A DNA stretch of 64,000 nt from Prorocentrum cordatum (GCA_963575745.1 CAUYUJ010014613.1:61548-125547), one strand, 5' to 3'. Counted from the first letter of the stretch, positions 10,713 to 22,915 are shown. Numbers and translations are program-made. Notes: generated by a model from the sequence alone, not told the origin.

Positions 10713-11540
10713 AGGGCAAATCTTGGTTGGACCTTTCTCTGCCTGGGAGGTCTGTGGCGATGTGCTGTTTTGTTTTCGATCCTGGCGCTTTTGTCTCTGA
10801 TTTGCCGTTTCTGGGCCACGGGACCACCAACACATGGATCGGAAGCGGAAGCGGTCGGGACCTCTGGGGCCGGGGGTGGAAACAATTTTTTGATTCGCGG
10901 GTCGAGAGCGCACCTCTTCCGGTCGAAGCTAAGCGGGCCGCGCGAAGCTTGAATTAACCAGAGATGGGGGAGGAAAAGGCAGGCGCAGCCTCAGAACGAG
11001 GCCGGGAGGAGGCAAAGCCTCGGAATTCGGGGATGGAAGCAATCAGATCGGCGGATGTCAGACGTCTTCCAAGACGTCTGGCGGCTTGGACAAACCAGAG
11101 CCGCTGTTCTTCCACTGCTTTCTGGCCCCGTGGGCCCAGTTTCAGGCCCCAGTTCGGCGGCAAGGTCGACCGGGGATGAATGACCAGCTCCGCGGAAGGG
11201 GTCGCGGGGTCCAGGAACCCATTTCTCGAACAAGTAGGCCGCTGGAGGTGTGGGATTAGCCTGGCCAGGATGCTAGACGACGACGATGACGACGACGACG
11301 ACGCGCTTCGCGCTGCTCGAAGCGCGATTGCCTTCGCCCTCCCACGCCGCGCCCCTCTTCGGAGGAGTGCTCCTCTGACCCAGGCCAGGAGGCGCGACGT
11401 GGACACTTGGTCAGGTATCGATTCTTTGCTCTGGAGACGACACCGGGACGAGGATGACATCGGGTACTGTAAGGATAAATCGAGAACCGCTGAGATCCGG
11501 CAGATCTGGAAGATGTCTCGGGCGCCGCGGCCTTCTCAGA
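10713..11540. other. unassigned GC-rich stretch
   Basis: No recognisable gene. It includes a short GAC/GAT run near 11276-11302 that would encode poly-Asp. Open frames on both strands show no domain. Confidence 0.4.
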
Positions 11541-11583
11541 GCGTTCTGGAGCGCTCTGAGAGCGTTCCAGAACGTTCTGGAAC
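11541..11583. promoter_or_regulatory. 10-bp-periodic palindrome matching the heat-shock-element pattern
   Basis: 11564-11583 is a perfect 20-bp palindrome, GTTCCAGAACGTTCTGGAAC. Its inner part has TTCnnGAAnnTTCnnGAA spacing, the textbook heat-shock-factor site. Upstream, 11541-11563 continues the 10-bp rhythm with weaker half-sites. No gene lies next to it, so it may be a repeat that happens to match; a regulatory role is only inferred. Confidence 0.3.
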
Positions 11584-12344
11584 GGATTTGTCCTCGTCCT
11601 AGCCCCGTCGAAGTTCTCCTTCATCACATCCCCTCCAGCGCGCTCCTGGTGCGTGTGGCCCATGTCTCCTCGAGTAGCGTGGAGTCTCGCGACTGGGGTT
11701 CTCCAGCCCTCTCACGGCCCGGACACAAACATGGGCTCAAACTGAAACCGACGGATTCTCCCACGGCTGACAAGAAATCCACACGCCGGCCGACCGCGAC
11801 CAGACCAGGGAGCGAAGGGGGGTGGAAGGTTAACGCCCCCCCCCTCCCAGACCTCAGACGTCGTGACTCTTTTTGCGCGTGGCCCCCGCGAGGCTCCGAG
11901 CCCCCCCTGGGCTCCTCGTGGGGCACCCGCCGCTCGTCCAGGGTAGCTTAACTAGGGAAACCGAGCGGCACCGATACCGCTCCTCTCCGGACCTCTCCTG
12001 GGGTGCGTCCTGACCAGAAGTCCAACGCGGTGGCGACGAGGGCCTCCCGAGAGGCCCCCCCCCCAAAGGGCGAAGGCGGAGCGAGGGGAGCGGTATGGGG
12101 TGCCCTCGCTTCCTCGGAGCTCTTCGGCGGCCCCGGGGGGGAGCCGGGAGCGGACCCCCGAAGGCCCAGGCACGGGGACAAGTCCGCCGTCGTCGTGTTC
12201 TCGGCTCAAGACGTCGGGGGTCTGGGCCCCGACACCTCTCGGCGTTCGGCGCCAGCTGCAGCTCCCGGACTCGGGGGGGGGAGGGGTCGGCGTGCGGCGC
12301 CGGCGGCAGCTCCCGGCCTCGGGGCGTGGGGGGGTGGGGATGGG
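11584..12344. other. unassigned GC-rich stretch
   Basis: Runs of C and G and long open frames without domains. No repeat family was identified. Confidence 0.35.
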
Positions 12345-12350
12345 GTTCAG

Positions 12351-12385
<35 letters not shown>

Positions 12386-12431
12386 GGAGGAGGAGGAGGA
12401 GGAGGAAGAGGAGGAGGAGGAGGAGGAGAGG
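12345..12431. repeat. (GGA)n microsatellite with GAA interruptions
   Basis: About 87 bp of GGA/GAA. It would read as poly-Glu on the plus strand and lies inside a spuriously long open frame (12003-13502). Confidence 0.9.
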
Positions 12432-13688
12432 GAGAGGGTGGATGTGAATAAGCGTCATAATGCTAATGGTAGTGACGACGGTGACGATGACGACGACCGC
12501 GATGGTTATGATTGGTCGGGACCTTGGTGCGCCACGGGATCTGAAGGACGACGGCAATCCACCAGCCTGCCGCGCTCGAGCGGGGCCGCTGCTGCCGAGA
12601 GCGCGCGCAAACCCAGCTCCCCGCTTGGCCGCACGGGCCTCGGCACACGCGAAGGCCTCGGCCCGCGCGCGACCCGCCTCCCGCCGCCGGAGGGGGCCAC
12701 GGCCACAGCGGCAGAAGCGCGCAGCGGAGCACACCATCAGGCCCGCCTGCTGGGGAGCCCATGCAGGGCGTGCGCGTCCCGCAGCAAACTCACATCCTCT
12801 GCCCTTTCCGCGGCCTCTGGTGCACAATGCCGCTGGCGCCAGGTGGCCGACAGCCGCGTGCCACCCGACGCCGTACACACGGCTTGCGAGCACGCATGCG
12901 CAGCGCAGCGCACGCGACCCGCAAACACCCTGTTCTGGTTCCTATGGCGGAAGAGGTTTGCCCGTCACCTGCCCGTGCTGCCGCAAGCTTCTACTGATTC
13001 ATATTCGTCGGTCCTTCAAGGGAAACGGCCTCCTCCTTCACCGCGGCCGTCCAAGTGGCTCGTGTCCCCCGCGTGTCGTGCGTCGCAGCACAACCAGGCG
13101 ACCCGAAAATGGCGGCCGGCGAGCGCCGCGGGCGCACAAGAGGCGGCGCAAAACTGGCACAGCGGCAGCGGCAAGGCCAACCGGAGGGACCTCGAAGGCC
13201 ACGACCCTGCGCCCGCCGAGACGCAGTGGGCCGACATGTTGCTGCGGCAGGCGTGCACGGGAAAGACGAAGAAGGAGCCCAAGCAGCGGCCCTGTGGGCG
13301 CGCGGCGCACCTCTCGAAACCCTCGGCGCCGATGAGGGTCCGTCGCTGCGCGGCCGTCAGCTCGCCGCTCCAGAGCCCCGAGCAGCAGCCAGTCTGCAGC
13401 AGGCCACGCCCTGCAGGACCGCCACGCGCGAGCACCCAGCGGCGGCCCCCTCGACGACCTTGCCGTGGAACGGCCGAGTGGTGGCGACGCCGACGCCCAT
13501 GATGCGGCTGGCCACACGCATGAGGAGGAGGGAGGAAGGGGGATGGAGGATGCACTGCGAGTTTACACGCCGAGCATATGAACGAATTGACATGTGGGCC
13601 ACAACTTACAAGTCCTCGCGAAGCTTTTTCGGGGGGGCTCTTTGATCTCTTGCAGCCCCTCGCGCTGGTAGTTGGCGAGGTGCGCTGC
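12432..13688. other. GC-rich region with long overlapping open frames, probably non-coding
   Basis: A plus-strand frame stays open from 12003 to 13502 (499 codons) and minus-strand frames overlap it. Composition is Ala/Arg/Pro-rich with no domain, and several frames are open at once, as expected of GC-rich DNA. A true exon here cannot be excluded. Confidence 0.3.
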
Positions 13689-14500
13689 TCATGTGGTATC
13701 GGCGTCGCAAGGCTCGAAAACGAGCCTCGGAACCCTCTGCAACCAGCAGCCGCATTTGCTAAAGGCACTGTAAAACAACTTTAAACCCAAGTCATGGGTA
13801 TCATGCGCCTGCCTGCCCGCTACGCCAAATTGTGCTGTGCTCGGACAGGGAGATCGGTGGTACCGAGGCGTTCCCAGCAACTCTCGTCGACAACCTCGCC
13901 GGTTACATAAATTGGAACGACTTCCGTCAGCCTTGCGCGCACCCCAGAGGTCCCCCAAGGCCCTCGTCGCAGCGGCCGCGCAAGGCGAACTGGCGATGCG
14001 AAGGGTTCCTTTGGACTTCCGCTTGGCACTTGCAACGACCCTGGGGTCTTCTGCCATGGGATGGCACCACTGCGTGCGATAAGCCTTCGATGAGAAGCAC
14101 CATGGCCGCCCTCCGCCTGATGGACTGCAAAATAAAAATCGCGCGAGCTTCCCGCCAGGGTTCCGTGGCAGTGCGCACTTCCACGCTGGCGGTGCCATTG
14201 CGTCTCGGACTGCCCGCCGCCTGGTGGTCGACCAACTCGTCCGCATCCTGGGCCGCACGCGGCGGTAATCGGCACAACTCCGCCCTGTGAGAGGCAAGGG
14301 CGTCGGCGATGCAATGAGCATTCGCCGATTCTGTATGAACCACGGAAAAGTGCTTGATGAACTTGGCCTCGTCGTCTGCCAGGCTACCCGGAATAGTTTG
14401 TGGGTTTCCAGCGCAACTTTGAAGTGGTGGGAGCGGGCACAACGGCATGATGACAAGCCAGGCGACGCAATCGCGACGCCACTAAGCAGCCTCAAACGCT
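13689..14500 (-). other. overlapping minus-strand open frames, function unknown
   Basis: Three minus frames are each open for 165-268 codons (for example 13689-14495 and 13927-14448). Unlike the flanks, the sequence is not a tandem repeat and has a more balanced composition, so a decayed coding sequence with frameshifts is possible. No motif was recognised. Confidence 0.2.
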
Positions 14501-14687
14501 ATGCCCACGAACGGCAATGAAGCGTCAAGCCATGTAGAATGGCTGTCATGCGAGCGATGGCTTGTTTAGGCTGTCACTTTGCGCCAGAAGGCCACTGCTG
14601 AGAGGCAGGGGCGCGCAAACGTGGGACGCTGTGCGTCCAGGGGCGCTGGGCGTGGGCACGAGCGACCCCGCAGCGCACGTACACAAC

Positions 14688-14710
14688 GGAGGAGGAAGAA
14701 GGGGGGGGAG

Positions 14711-14742
<32 letters not shown>

Positions 14743-14800
14743 GGAGGAGGAGGAGGAAGAGGAGGAGGAGGAGGAGGAGGAGCAGGAGGAGGAATAGGAG
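14688..14800. repeat. (GGA)n microsatellite
   Basis: About 110 bp of GGA with AGA and GCA interruptions, followed by GTAGGA repeats to 14813. Confidence 0.95.
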
Positions 14801-15004
14801 TAGGAGTAGGAGTCAAGCTAGCCAGCTCGAGCGATTCAAGCATGGCATGCCCATTCCCACCCGCCCTCCCACTAAGAACCAGTGCTGGCGCAACTGGGGA
14901 CCAACATCAAATCGGCAAGGTGGTTTGCCACAGCTGATGCAACCGCGATGGCGGTTACCGATAAGAATCCCTGGCGTGTCTCAAAGACTGCGCTGGCATT
15001 TCAA

Positions 15005-15295
15005 CACGAGCCGAGGAGGCCCCAGGAAACCTCAGGAGGCCCCAGGAGGCCTCAGGAGAAACCCCAGCGACCCCCAGGAAGCCCCAGGAGGCTTCAGGAG
15101 GGGCCAGGAAGCCCCAAACAATTCCAGGAGGTTTCAGGAAGCCCTAGGAAGTGTCAGGTAACCCCAGAGGAATCCCAGGAAGCTCCAGGATTCCTCCGGA
15201 GGCTCCAGGAAGATCCGCGAGGCCCTGGGGAAGCCGTGGGAAACCCCAGGATGTCCCAGGAGACCCTGGGAGGCCCCAGGGGGCTCTAGGTGCTC
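15005..15295. repeat. CCCCAGGAGGCC minisatellite
   Basis: Degenerate repeats of about 12 bp (CCCAGGAGGCCTCAGGAGG and variants) for almost 300 bp. It is the reverse complement of the minisatellite at 2655-3020. Confidence 0.85.
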
Positions 15296-15299
15296 GACG

Positions 15300-15835
15300 A
15301 GTTGGCGAACGAAAAATGTGCGCCGCGCCAAGGCGGAAACGCAACTTTCAGAAAATATGCGCGCGGCGCCGAAGCGAGAGTGACATGTCGCCCTGTCGCG
15401 CGCGATGTGCACCGCGCCCCCTTCCAGGCACGCATTTCGCAAAGCCGGCGACAGGAAAATCCCCACTGAGAAGCAACATGGCGACTTTGTATTGTTTTTG
15501 ACAGGTAGGATGGCCCTTCCCGCTTGGGGTTGCCCCAGACGTCCGCGCGCGATGTGCGCCGCGTCCCATTCCTGCTGCGCATTTCGCATCGTCGACGACA
15601 AAAAAGGCCATGTTGAGAGAAAAACGACGACTTCGTTTTGATCTTTTACAATTAGCATGGGAGGGCCCGGATGGACGGCCGCGCGCGATGTGCGCCGCGC
15701 CCTATTCTTGTTACGCATTTCGCACCGTCGACGACAATAAAGGCCGTGTTGAGAGAAACGATGACGACACATTTGTATGGCTTTTATTATTTTACAGTTC
15801 GGATGGGAGGGCCCGGATGGAACCCCTATCGGCTG
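15300..15835. repeat. about 140-bp tandem repeat, 3.5 units
   Basis: Units share GCGCGCGATGTGCRCCGCG (near 15396, 15543 and 15681), CATTTCGCA.CGTCGACGAC and GGGAGGGCCCGGATGG. An initial, diverged half unit starts near 15309. Short frames in each unit are not conserved as protein. Confidence 0.85.
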
Positions 15836-15884
15836 GCCAGAAGGGGAATTAAGAGTATATTCGAATAGGGAATAAAGTAGGAAT

Positions 15885-15958
15885 AGGAAGAGGAGGAGGA
15901 GGAGGAGGAGGAGGAGGAGGACGAAGAGGAGGAGGAGGACGAGGAGGAGGAGGAGGAA
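15885..15958. repeat. (GGA)n microsatellite
   Basis: About 70 bp of GGA with two GAC interruptions. Confidence 0.95.
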
Positions 15959-17925
15959 CCATGGAGCCATGGAGAACGGAGAAGCGAAACCCGCGCGAGA
16001 GAACTGCCTCACAAAGAATACTGCCCCATCGCGAAACGGGCCGCCGTCCGCCTCCACGCGGGGGGGCCGCCCTCCTCAAGTGCAGGGGGGGCCGCTCGCC
16101 CATCGGCGAGAAGCTCACGCAACACGGTCGGAGTACAGGTCAGCGCCTTGTCGCCCCGCGATTCGCTACTCATGCGTGATGGGGGTGGTGCGTAGGGGGA
16201 CGGTCGGCTCACCTCCTCACTGTGAGGTTCTTCGCGGTTATCAGCCCCTGCCAAAACATGTGACGCGTGCAATTGGGCTGGTACCCCAGGGCGAATAGGC
16301 ACGAAAGCCCCATGGGACTTATGGACCACATGGCCCCGCCACTCCACCAAATGCATGATGATCCCCGCGCCTGGAAGCTCAAGGTGGCTCCAGCGTGACG
16401 GGCGTAGCTGAACGCCACGGCCCTGGGCAAGGTGCCGCGGGGCGGGGCCCAAAAAGACGAACCGGCATGCTGACACCAAGCCGTGAAGCGTACATGTCAT
16501 TGTCAGTGTCCCCGCGGCGGAGGAGGAGGAGAAGAGAAAGACCACTATTGAAACAAATAAATTCAATGCGAAGCCAGATGACCCAGAGTGTAATCCAACG
16601 CGAGCCGGGAGCTCCTCCCACGAAGCGCCTGCCGCAACCCGAACCAAGGGTCGGCGCTCTTGCGGCCCAGGGCGTGGTGAAGCCCTTTGCGGAACTCCTT
16701 CGCGCGGGTCTCGCGGGCCTCGACACCGAAAACGCTCTGGCCAGCCACAGACCGCCGAGAACAGCCTCGACACCTGCAACCAACCCGGCTCCAGGCGCCG
16801 TCTGCCAGCTGCCCCCTCGAAATCCTCCGCCGCGCTTGCAGCTGTTGGTGCGCGTTGGGCCCTCGCAGCGGTTGGTGTGAGTCGGGCCCTCTCGGCTTCT
16901 GCTACAAGAGAAGTCAGGGAGCCCCGACGCGTCGAGCCCAAGATGCGTTCGTTCTTCTGGCCGAGTCCCTGCGGTTTTGGCCTTCCGTGCAAGAAGTGGT
17001 CCCAAATTCAAAGCTTGGGGAAGGGGGGGGTCCGTGAATCCTCCCCCGCCCCCCCCCCACACACAGAAATGCGCTCCCCCCCCCCCCCGCTCGCCCGCCC
17101 GAGCGCGGTGGCGGAATCGCGCGGCAGCGCAACTGGATACAGTGGAGGCCAGTCCACAACAAAAACCTTCCACAAGAAAGCCAACCCTGAGACCCTAGGA
17201 CGTCCATCGACGTTTGGTGTGGGAACGTCACGCTTTCCATAGCAAAACCATCGAAACTCAAGAAACCCAGGGCACCCCAGAGGCAAGCAGGGTGTTTCTT
17301 GGCATGGGCCCCGTACTGCGCCCTCCGAAGCCTCCGTCGGGCTCGGGGCAGGGACGACCAAGCCGGGCAACGAGAGATGAGCATCGCCGCAGCGGCAGGC
17401 CGGCTGTCGGCGCGCCGCCGGAGCCAGCGGCGCCGTGCGCGCCGCCGGGCGGAAGCGTCCCGGAGTTCGGGCGGGCTCGAGGGGAGAAGTCCCGTGCACC
17501 AGAACATGTGGGTGCAACTGCTCGCGGGGTTGGCCTCCTGTGCAGGCGGGCTGTCCGCGACGCCACTGCGCATGGCCCCCGCTGCCTGTGAATGGAGCAA
17601 TCGGCAAGAAGATGGCAGCGCTGGCAAGTAGCATTCGCAACCAATCTGGCGTCTGCGAGACGTTGCTCAGGCCATCAAACCCCGCAAGCAACAAAACGGA
17701 CCGCGCCTGCAAGGGCGGCTTGCCCATTTCCTTCAGAGACCGACAGAGGCGCAGAGCATGCTGCCAAAGAGTGCCGTCATGCGCCCCCCCCGCCATCATA
17801 AACTTGGAGGCCCCTCGCCTCTTGCGAAGCTCAATGCCGTCAGTGAGTCTCCCGAAGGGAGGTAGCTGGATCCTTTACGGCATTCCCCGTCGGTCGGAAG
17901 AAGTGGGTAGAACCACGAAGTAGGA
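15959..17925. other. GC-rich region, overlapping minus-strand open frames of unknown nature
   Basis: Minus frames such as 16009-16992, 16379-17173 and 17008-17799 overlap for long distances with different Arg/Pro/Gly-rich products. The most protein-like part is 17600-17880 on the minus strand (a balanced stretch including LCRSLKEMGKPP), but no family was recognised. Poly-C runs occur at 17041-17098. A decayed gene or retroelement is possible, not shown. Confidence 0.25.
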
Positions 17926-18154
17926 AGGCGTTGGAAGTAGATTGGGCTTTCGCCCGCCCCCTGACGAGGAGGGAAGCGGGGAAACCTCTCGACTCTGGAA
18001 GCAGGAGGGCGCCCAAAGTGGATTGGGCCTTGGGCGGTATCCAGGCATACCTACTTTCAGCGACCGGCGTGGCTCCACGCCATCTGGATCCACAACGCGA
18101 TCGAGGTCGGGCGCCGCCCGCTCGTTGGACAACGTGGACGCCTGGAAAGCGGCC

Positions 18155-18255
18155 ATAGGAGGAGGAGGAGAAGGAGGAGGAGGAGGAGGAGGAGGAGGAG
18201 GAGGCGGAGGAGGAGGAGGAGGCGGAGGAGGAGGAGGAGGAGGAGGAGGAGGGAG
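18155..18255. repeat. (GGA)n microsatellite
   Basis: About 100 bp of GGA with GGC interruptions. Confidence 0.95.
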
Positions 18256-18374
18256 GTCGGCGCGTGGGCGGGCCTCGTCACCCCAGGCCTGCACCAACCT
18301 TTTGAAGACAAACTGCGCAGGATCCCCGCCGCCGCCACACGTGAGAGGCGGCTGCCGGGCCACACGTGAGAGGC

Positions 18375-18545
18375 AGATGCCCGCCGTGAGGAAGGGGCCC
18401 AGGGACGCGCACAAATAAATGCGCACAAATCCCAGGACCCCCACATTTTCCCATATTCTCTGGGTATTCGTCTTCCCCCCCACTTCTCATATTCTTTCAT
18501 ATTTTCCGGGAGATCGACGATTCATTGCGTCTGGGTGTTTTTTCT
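18375..18545. repeat. dispersed repeat shared with 20985 and 28690
   Basis: AAATAAATGCGCACAAATCCC (18414-18434) resembles AAATAAATACACACAAGCCC near 21015. The later part, CGATTCATTGCGTCTG after CGGGAGATCGA (18508-18535), is nearly repeated at 28715-28742. Two partial relatives of one dispersed family are likely. Confidence 0.55.
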
Positions 18546-19660
18546 CCCCTCCCGACGTGACGCAGGGCCCTCTGAGATGACCTGGAAACAGGCGTGAGCC
18601 ACGGGCCCCGCACGCGCGCGCGCATGCCGGGAGGAAGCCCCTGCGCCTCATGGGGCCCGCGCGCGGCCTTCGTGTGGGGCGCTTTTGCGCGCCACACCTC
18701 GCTCGCCCGGCAGGGCTTCGGGGCGCGCGCCGGTGGCCCCCCCCTCCGAGTCGCCCCGGCTGGCCTCAGCGGGCCCTCCGAGCAGCCCATAGGGCGGCCC
18801 CTCGACCCTGAGGCGCGGAGCGCCCTGCAGGGAGGCGCCGCGCGGGAGGCGGCGCCCAGGGCGTGGAGAGGCCTCCCCGGGCCGACCACTCGGGGGGCCC
18901 GTGGAGGCCAGCTGCCGAGGCCTGTGCTATGGCTGCTTAGGGGGGGGCCTGTGGAGGCCAGCCAGGATCACCTGGGGGGGCCCGGTCGGTGCGCAGCTCG
19001 AGGCCGTCCCACTTGCACAGCACGTGGCTTCGCACGTGCAGACAGCAGGGGGAGACACATGATACAAACATCCCCGATGTTGTATCACCGTAGTTTTTTG
19101 GTTCAGGCGCTTGGGAAGGCGTAACCACGGCCTCACCTCCTAACGCGTGAGGCGCCGAACCTCTGACATAGCCTTGAGTCGTACTGCAAAAAAGTTTGGG
19201 GGCCCGTCGGGGCGCAGCTCGAGGCCGTCCCACTTGCACATAGAGCAACTCGCTCGCCCCCTGTGCGGCGGAGAGAGACGGCGCACCCTCTGGCCAGCGC
19301 GGCCCACGGCCTCCCTTGGCAGAGCGCTGCTGGCGACCCTTGGTCACGCACCGCGCACCGAAGGACGTGTCGCGCCCAAGGCCCCAGGCATCTGGGGCGC
19401 CCTGTATGCCAAAGAAGCCTTACTTCCGCCCCAGTGGCGATCGCCAGCTGCTTGCCGATGTAGAGGCCTCCTGGATTGAGCCCGAGTAACTAGATGGGGT
19501 CGGAGGATCGCGCCACATTGCCGATGCATGGGCGATACATCGGCGACGGCGGCGAGGCATCGGCGCCGTCGGCGCGGGGAAAATCAACCCTCTCCACATG
19601 GAGCCACATCGCCGATGCATCGGCCATGCGCCGCGATCCTCCGAGTCCACCTGCACTGAG
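18546..19660. other. GC-rich spacer with a duplicated segment
   Basis: No gene is recognised. GCAGCTCGAGGCCGTCCCAC is identical near 18993 and 19209, marking an old duplication of about 215 bp. CGCGCG-rich sequence lies at 18606-18630. The repeated CATCGGCGA-like motif at 19517-19625 forms a local GATGCAT-rich cluster. Confidence 0.45.
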
Positions 19661-19796
19661 ATCCGACGTTGCAAACAAAATTGCGACGTCGCGAAAATCG
19701 CGAGCGGAGCCCTGGGCCACCCCATCTTTCTGCTCCATTTTTCGAGCCGGATCGATCTGCGAGGGTCCCCGAGCCCGAGACTGGGCGCAAAGGCCA
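19661..19796 (+). repeat. dispersed element R1, copy 2
   Basis: Contains GCGACGTCGCGAAAATCG, CCCCATCTTTCTGC and GAGCCGGATCGATCTGCGAG, in the same orientation as copy 1. Confidence 0.8.
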
Positions 19797-20984
19797 CTTG
19801 TGGAAACATTGCGTCGCCAGGACCTCAGGGCACGCCGACCCCCTGGGAGTCGTCGAGTTCGGTCGAGCATGTCCCCCCCTACAGGCGGATCTTGAAAGAG
19901 AGAGATCAAAAACGATCCAGAAAGCGTTCAAAACTAAGCAAAAGCACAGTTGACACATCGCCCCCCGACTACTCTTCAACTACCTTTGAATCTTCCTCCT
20001 GCAGAATCAGGGGGACGTAAGACCTGGGTACAGGGGACTCGGAAATCCCCGACGAGGTCGTCAAAAAAATGACGAGGCCGAGCCTGCATTTTGACGAGGC
20101 CTCCCGCTGCAGACATCCCACGAAACTCCTCCTCGTCAAAATCCGAGGCGCGGTCGTCAAAAAACGATGACGAACCCGAGTCCTGGCAAACCCGGGTCTT
20201 ACGCTCCCCCGACAGAAGGAAATGCCCAACTGAATCGTAGAGTCGACGCACCCGGCGAGCCCGCAGTCCGCCTCGCCTTCGCGAGCTGGGAGGCGGCTGC
20301 CCCGGGCCGCCTGCCCGGGGCCGCTCGGCCTCGCGCTCGGGCCGCCCCCCCGCCCGCTGGAGCTCCGCGCGGGCAGGGGGGTGCGGGCGCGGCCCTGCGG
20401 CGCCCAGCCGGTGGGGGGCCCCGCGCACGAAGAGCCGCAGGGGACTCCCTCGGAAGCGCAGGCCTCGCCGCCAGGAACAGGCGAACAAGCGAATTCTTTT
20501 TTGTTTAAAGAAAAAAAGAAGAAACAGTAAGTAAGCGAGCAAGCGAAGTTGAACGCTCGAGCGTTCCAGATCGTTCCGAGGGCCGCTTCGGCCCTCGATC
20601 GGAGTCCAAGTGCACGGTGGCGTTCATCCAACTGGAGCGAGCCAGATCAGCTACGGAGGGATGGAGGAAGAGGAATCGGAGAAGGAGGGAGGGGGAAAAG
20701 GAGGATGGCAAGCAGGGCAGGGAGTGAAAAGGGTACAGAGGGGGAGGGGAGATGCGGGAGGAGGGAGGGATGGAGAGGGAGGAGGATGAGGATGAGGACG
20801 AAGGATGAGCAGGGGGAGGGAGGCCCAACAAGGAAGGGAGGGGGGGACGGTCAACCATGATCCCTCCTCCTTCCTCTCATTCCCCAACTTCGAGCAGTGT
20901 GCGCCTGCCACTGCTGACTTGCTTCTTCCCGCACATCCCTCCTTGTCCACGACAGCTCGCAGGAACTATCCCAGGCGAGAATGA
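19797..20984. other. unassigned stretch with purine-rich part
   Basis: 20030-20170 holds several GACGAGG-TCGTCAAAA blocks in both orientations. 20640-20850 is a GGAGGGA purine-rich tract. No gene or RNA is recognised. Confidence 0.4.
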
Positions 20985-21115
20985 CTGGAGGGGCCCAGGG
21001 GCCCAGGGACAAACAAATAAATACACACAAGCCCCAATATTCCCTGTACTCCGATTCCCCCCCCCGCGCCCCCCCCCCAAACCGGCCCCCCCCCCAGGGA
21101 CGCCCCGGACGCCGT
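20985..21115. repeat. dispersed repeat with C-runs
   Basis: GGGGCCCAGGG..ACAAATAAATACACACAAGCCC matches the segment at 18390-18435 and is followed by four C-runs of 7-9 bases (21058-21104). Confidence 0.5.
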
Positions 21116-21289
21116 ACTGCCCCGTGGACGCCCCATAAAAAGGTCCGCTGGCCCTCCCGGGCCTCCCAGGGCGCCTTGCCGGGCTTTGCGAACAGACTCA
21201 AAGCGATCACAGGGGCCATCGGAGAGGCGCAAAAGAGAACCACGACAGCACAAGAGCGTTCCGGGAGGAACCTCGATGGTCTGAAGACG

Positions 21290-21745
21290 GCACAAGAACG
21301 CCGCCAAGACGCCCCAAGAGGCCGTTAAGAGAACCCCGAAGAATCAAACGTCGTCCCATGCCCTTGGGGCGATTCTATGTTTAGCATCTCCGCTTCTGGG
21401 GTCTTCGCAGCGCCCAAGACGGCCCGATGGGCCCCCGATATCGCCCCGAGACAAGAGGCCCCCCAGAGGACTTGAAGACGGCCCAAGAGGGCCCCAAGAC
21501 TGCCCCAGAGAGCCCCAAGACAGCCCACAAGAAGCGCAAGATGCCCCCAGAAGGCTCCCAAGAGAGACCCACGAAAGCCATGGGAGACCCCAAGAAGGGC
21601 CATTGGATGCTTTCAAGAGGGCCTTAGATGGCGTCAAAAGACCTCAGGAGGGCCTCATTTCTTCAAGACGGCCCAGAAAGGCCCCAGGACGGCCCAAGAG
21701 GGCCCCAGGACGGCCCAAAAGCCCTCAAAATCAAGACGGCGTTCT
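21290..21745. repeat. GGCCCCAAGA-type minisatellite
   Basis: Irregular 10- to 20-bp repeats such as GACGGCCCAAGAGGGCCCC. The reverse-complement type recurs at 26340-26900 and inside the 170-bp repeats at 34.7-40.8 kb. Open frames on the minus strand here (Leu/Gly/Trp-rich) are repeat by-products. Confidence 0.8.
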
Positions 21746-21840
21746 CCTACGAAGTGCATCGAGCTGACCCGACGATCTTGGTTCCAAGCTTGAGGCTTGA
21801 GGTGTAAATTCCTCGATCGAAAGAGACAAGCAATGAACGC

Positions 21841-21876
21841 ATATATATATATATATACACACATATATACATACAC
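21841..21876. repeat. (TA)n/(CA)n microsatellite
   Basis: Short TATATA and ACACATATATACATACACAC run. Confidence 0.9.
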
Positions 21877-22239
21877 ACAAGATCTTGTTGGTTCGCTTCG
21901 CTTCGCCACAAAATCTTGTCCCTGATCCTCATCCTGAGCACGGGCTCGCGGACTTTGTATGCCAGCGCGGTAAAAATAATGGCGGTGCGGGTCGGCGTTT
22001 CTTCCGTCGTTTCTCTCGCCACTGCGCTCTGTGTTGCGGTCGCCTCGTCCACGCTTCTTCTGTTATGTTTTTTTGGTAAGGTACGGAGGCAGCTGGAAAG
22101 GCGAATTCGTTCGTGGTTGATGTAAAGAAATGCTTTTGTGCATGAAGGGTTCGAGCGGGGCGTTGGGTTTTTTTTTTCGGGCGGTTGGCTTTCGCGGGCA
22201 AGGCGAAGGCGCGGGGCCGTCGGGCGGGCGTTGTCGTCG
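21877..22239. other. unassigned spacer
   Basis: AT-richer DNA with a run of T near 22170. No gene is recognised. Confidence 0.35.
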
Positions 22240-22915
22240 GGAGTCAGCGTGCCCCGGGGCGGAAACCAGGTCAGTAGGCTCAGCCAATGATTCTGGTTCA
22301 TGGCAGCGGTCCGCTTTGTGGACTCCGTAATCAAGCCGGAACTGCGGCGCCGACGCTGTCGTGGAGTCTCGTAGGGAAAAGCATGCCCAAACGCCGCAGC
22401 GCAGGACAGGGGCGAATCCAACTTTGCATCACATCGACGGCTTTGTAACCAATGCTTGGTTCATGGCGACGGTGCGTTTTGTTGGTTGACGTGGGCAGGC
22501 CGGAGTTGCGAGGCCGTCGTGGGCACGGATTCTAGTAGGGAAGGACATGTCCGGAGGCCGCAGCGGGACAGGCGCGGCGTCGTCACCAATTTTTGGTTCA
22601 TGGTGACGGGCCCCTTTGTGGTCGATGTGGTCAACCGAAAACTGCGGCACCGTTGCGGGCGTGGTTTCGTTTGGAATCAGCGAGTCCGGGAGGGGCGCAG
22701 AGCAGGACAAGCGCGAGCTCAATTTTGCATCACATCGACGGGCTCGTCACCAATTCTTGGTTCATGGCGACGGCCTTTTTTGGTCTATGTCGGCAGGCTG
22801 GAGCCGCGGGCCGTCGTGGGGGTGGTTTTTTTTCGAGGGGCGCTGATGTCCGGGAGAAGCGCAAACCGTGTTTCGCGCGAGCTCAATTTTGCATTACGTC
22901 GACGGCTTTGCTTTT
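22240..22915. repeat. about 135- to 165-bp tandem repeat, four units
   Basis: GGTTCATGGYGACGG or a variant recurs near 22296, 22461, 22596 and 22759. Each is followed by a GCCGTCGTGGG-like block, GGACAGGCGCG and TTGCATCACATCGACGG. Overlapping plus frames here are by-products of the repeat. Confidence 0.8.

Noticed and set aside
12003-13502. 499-codon plus-strand frame as a gene
   Set aside because: It runs through a GGA microsatellite and GC-rich DNA with competing frames on both strands, and no domain was seen.
19089-19110. Relic of the dinoflagellate spliced leader (CCGTAG then TTTTTTGG then TTCAGG)
   Set aside because: Only about 16 of 21 positions fit, with a gap. No second leader copy or retroposed mRNA lies next to it, so chance is likely.
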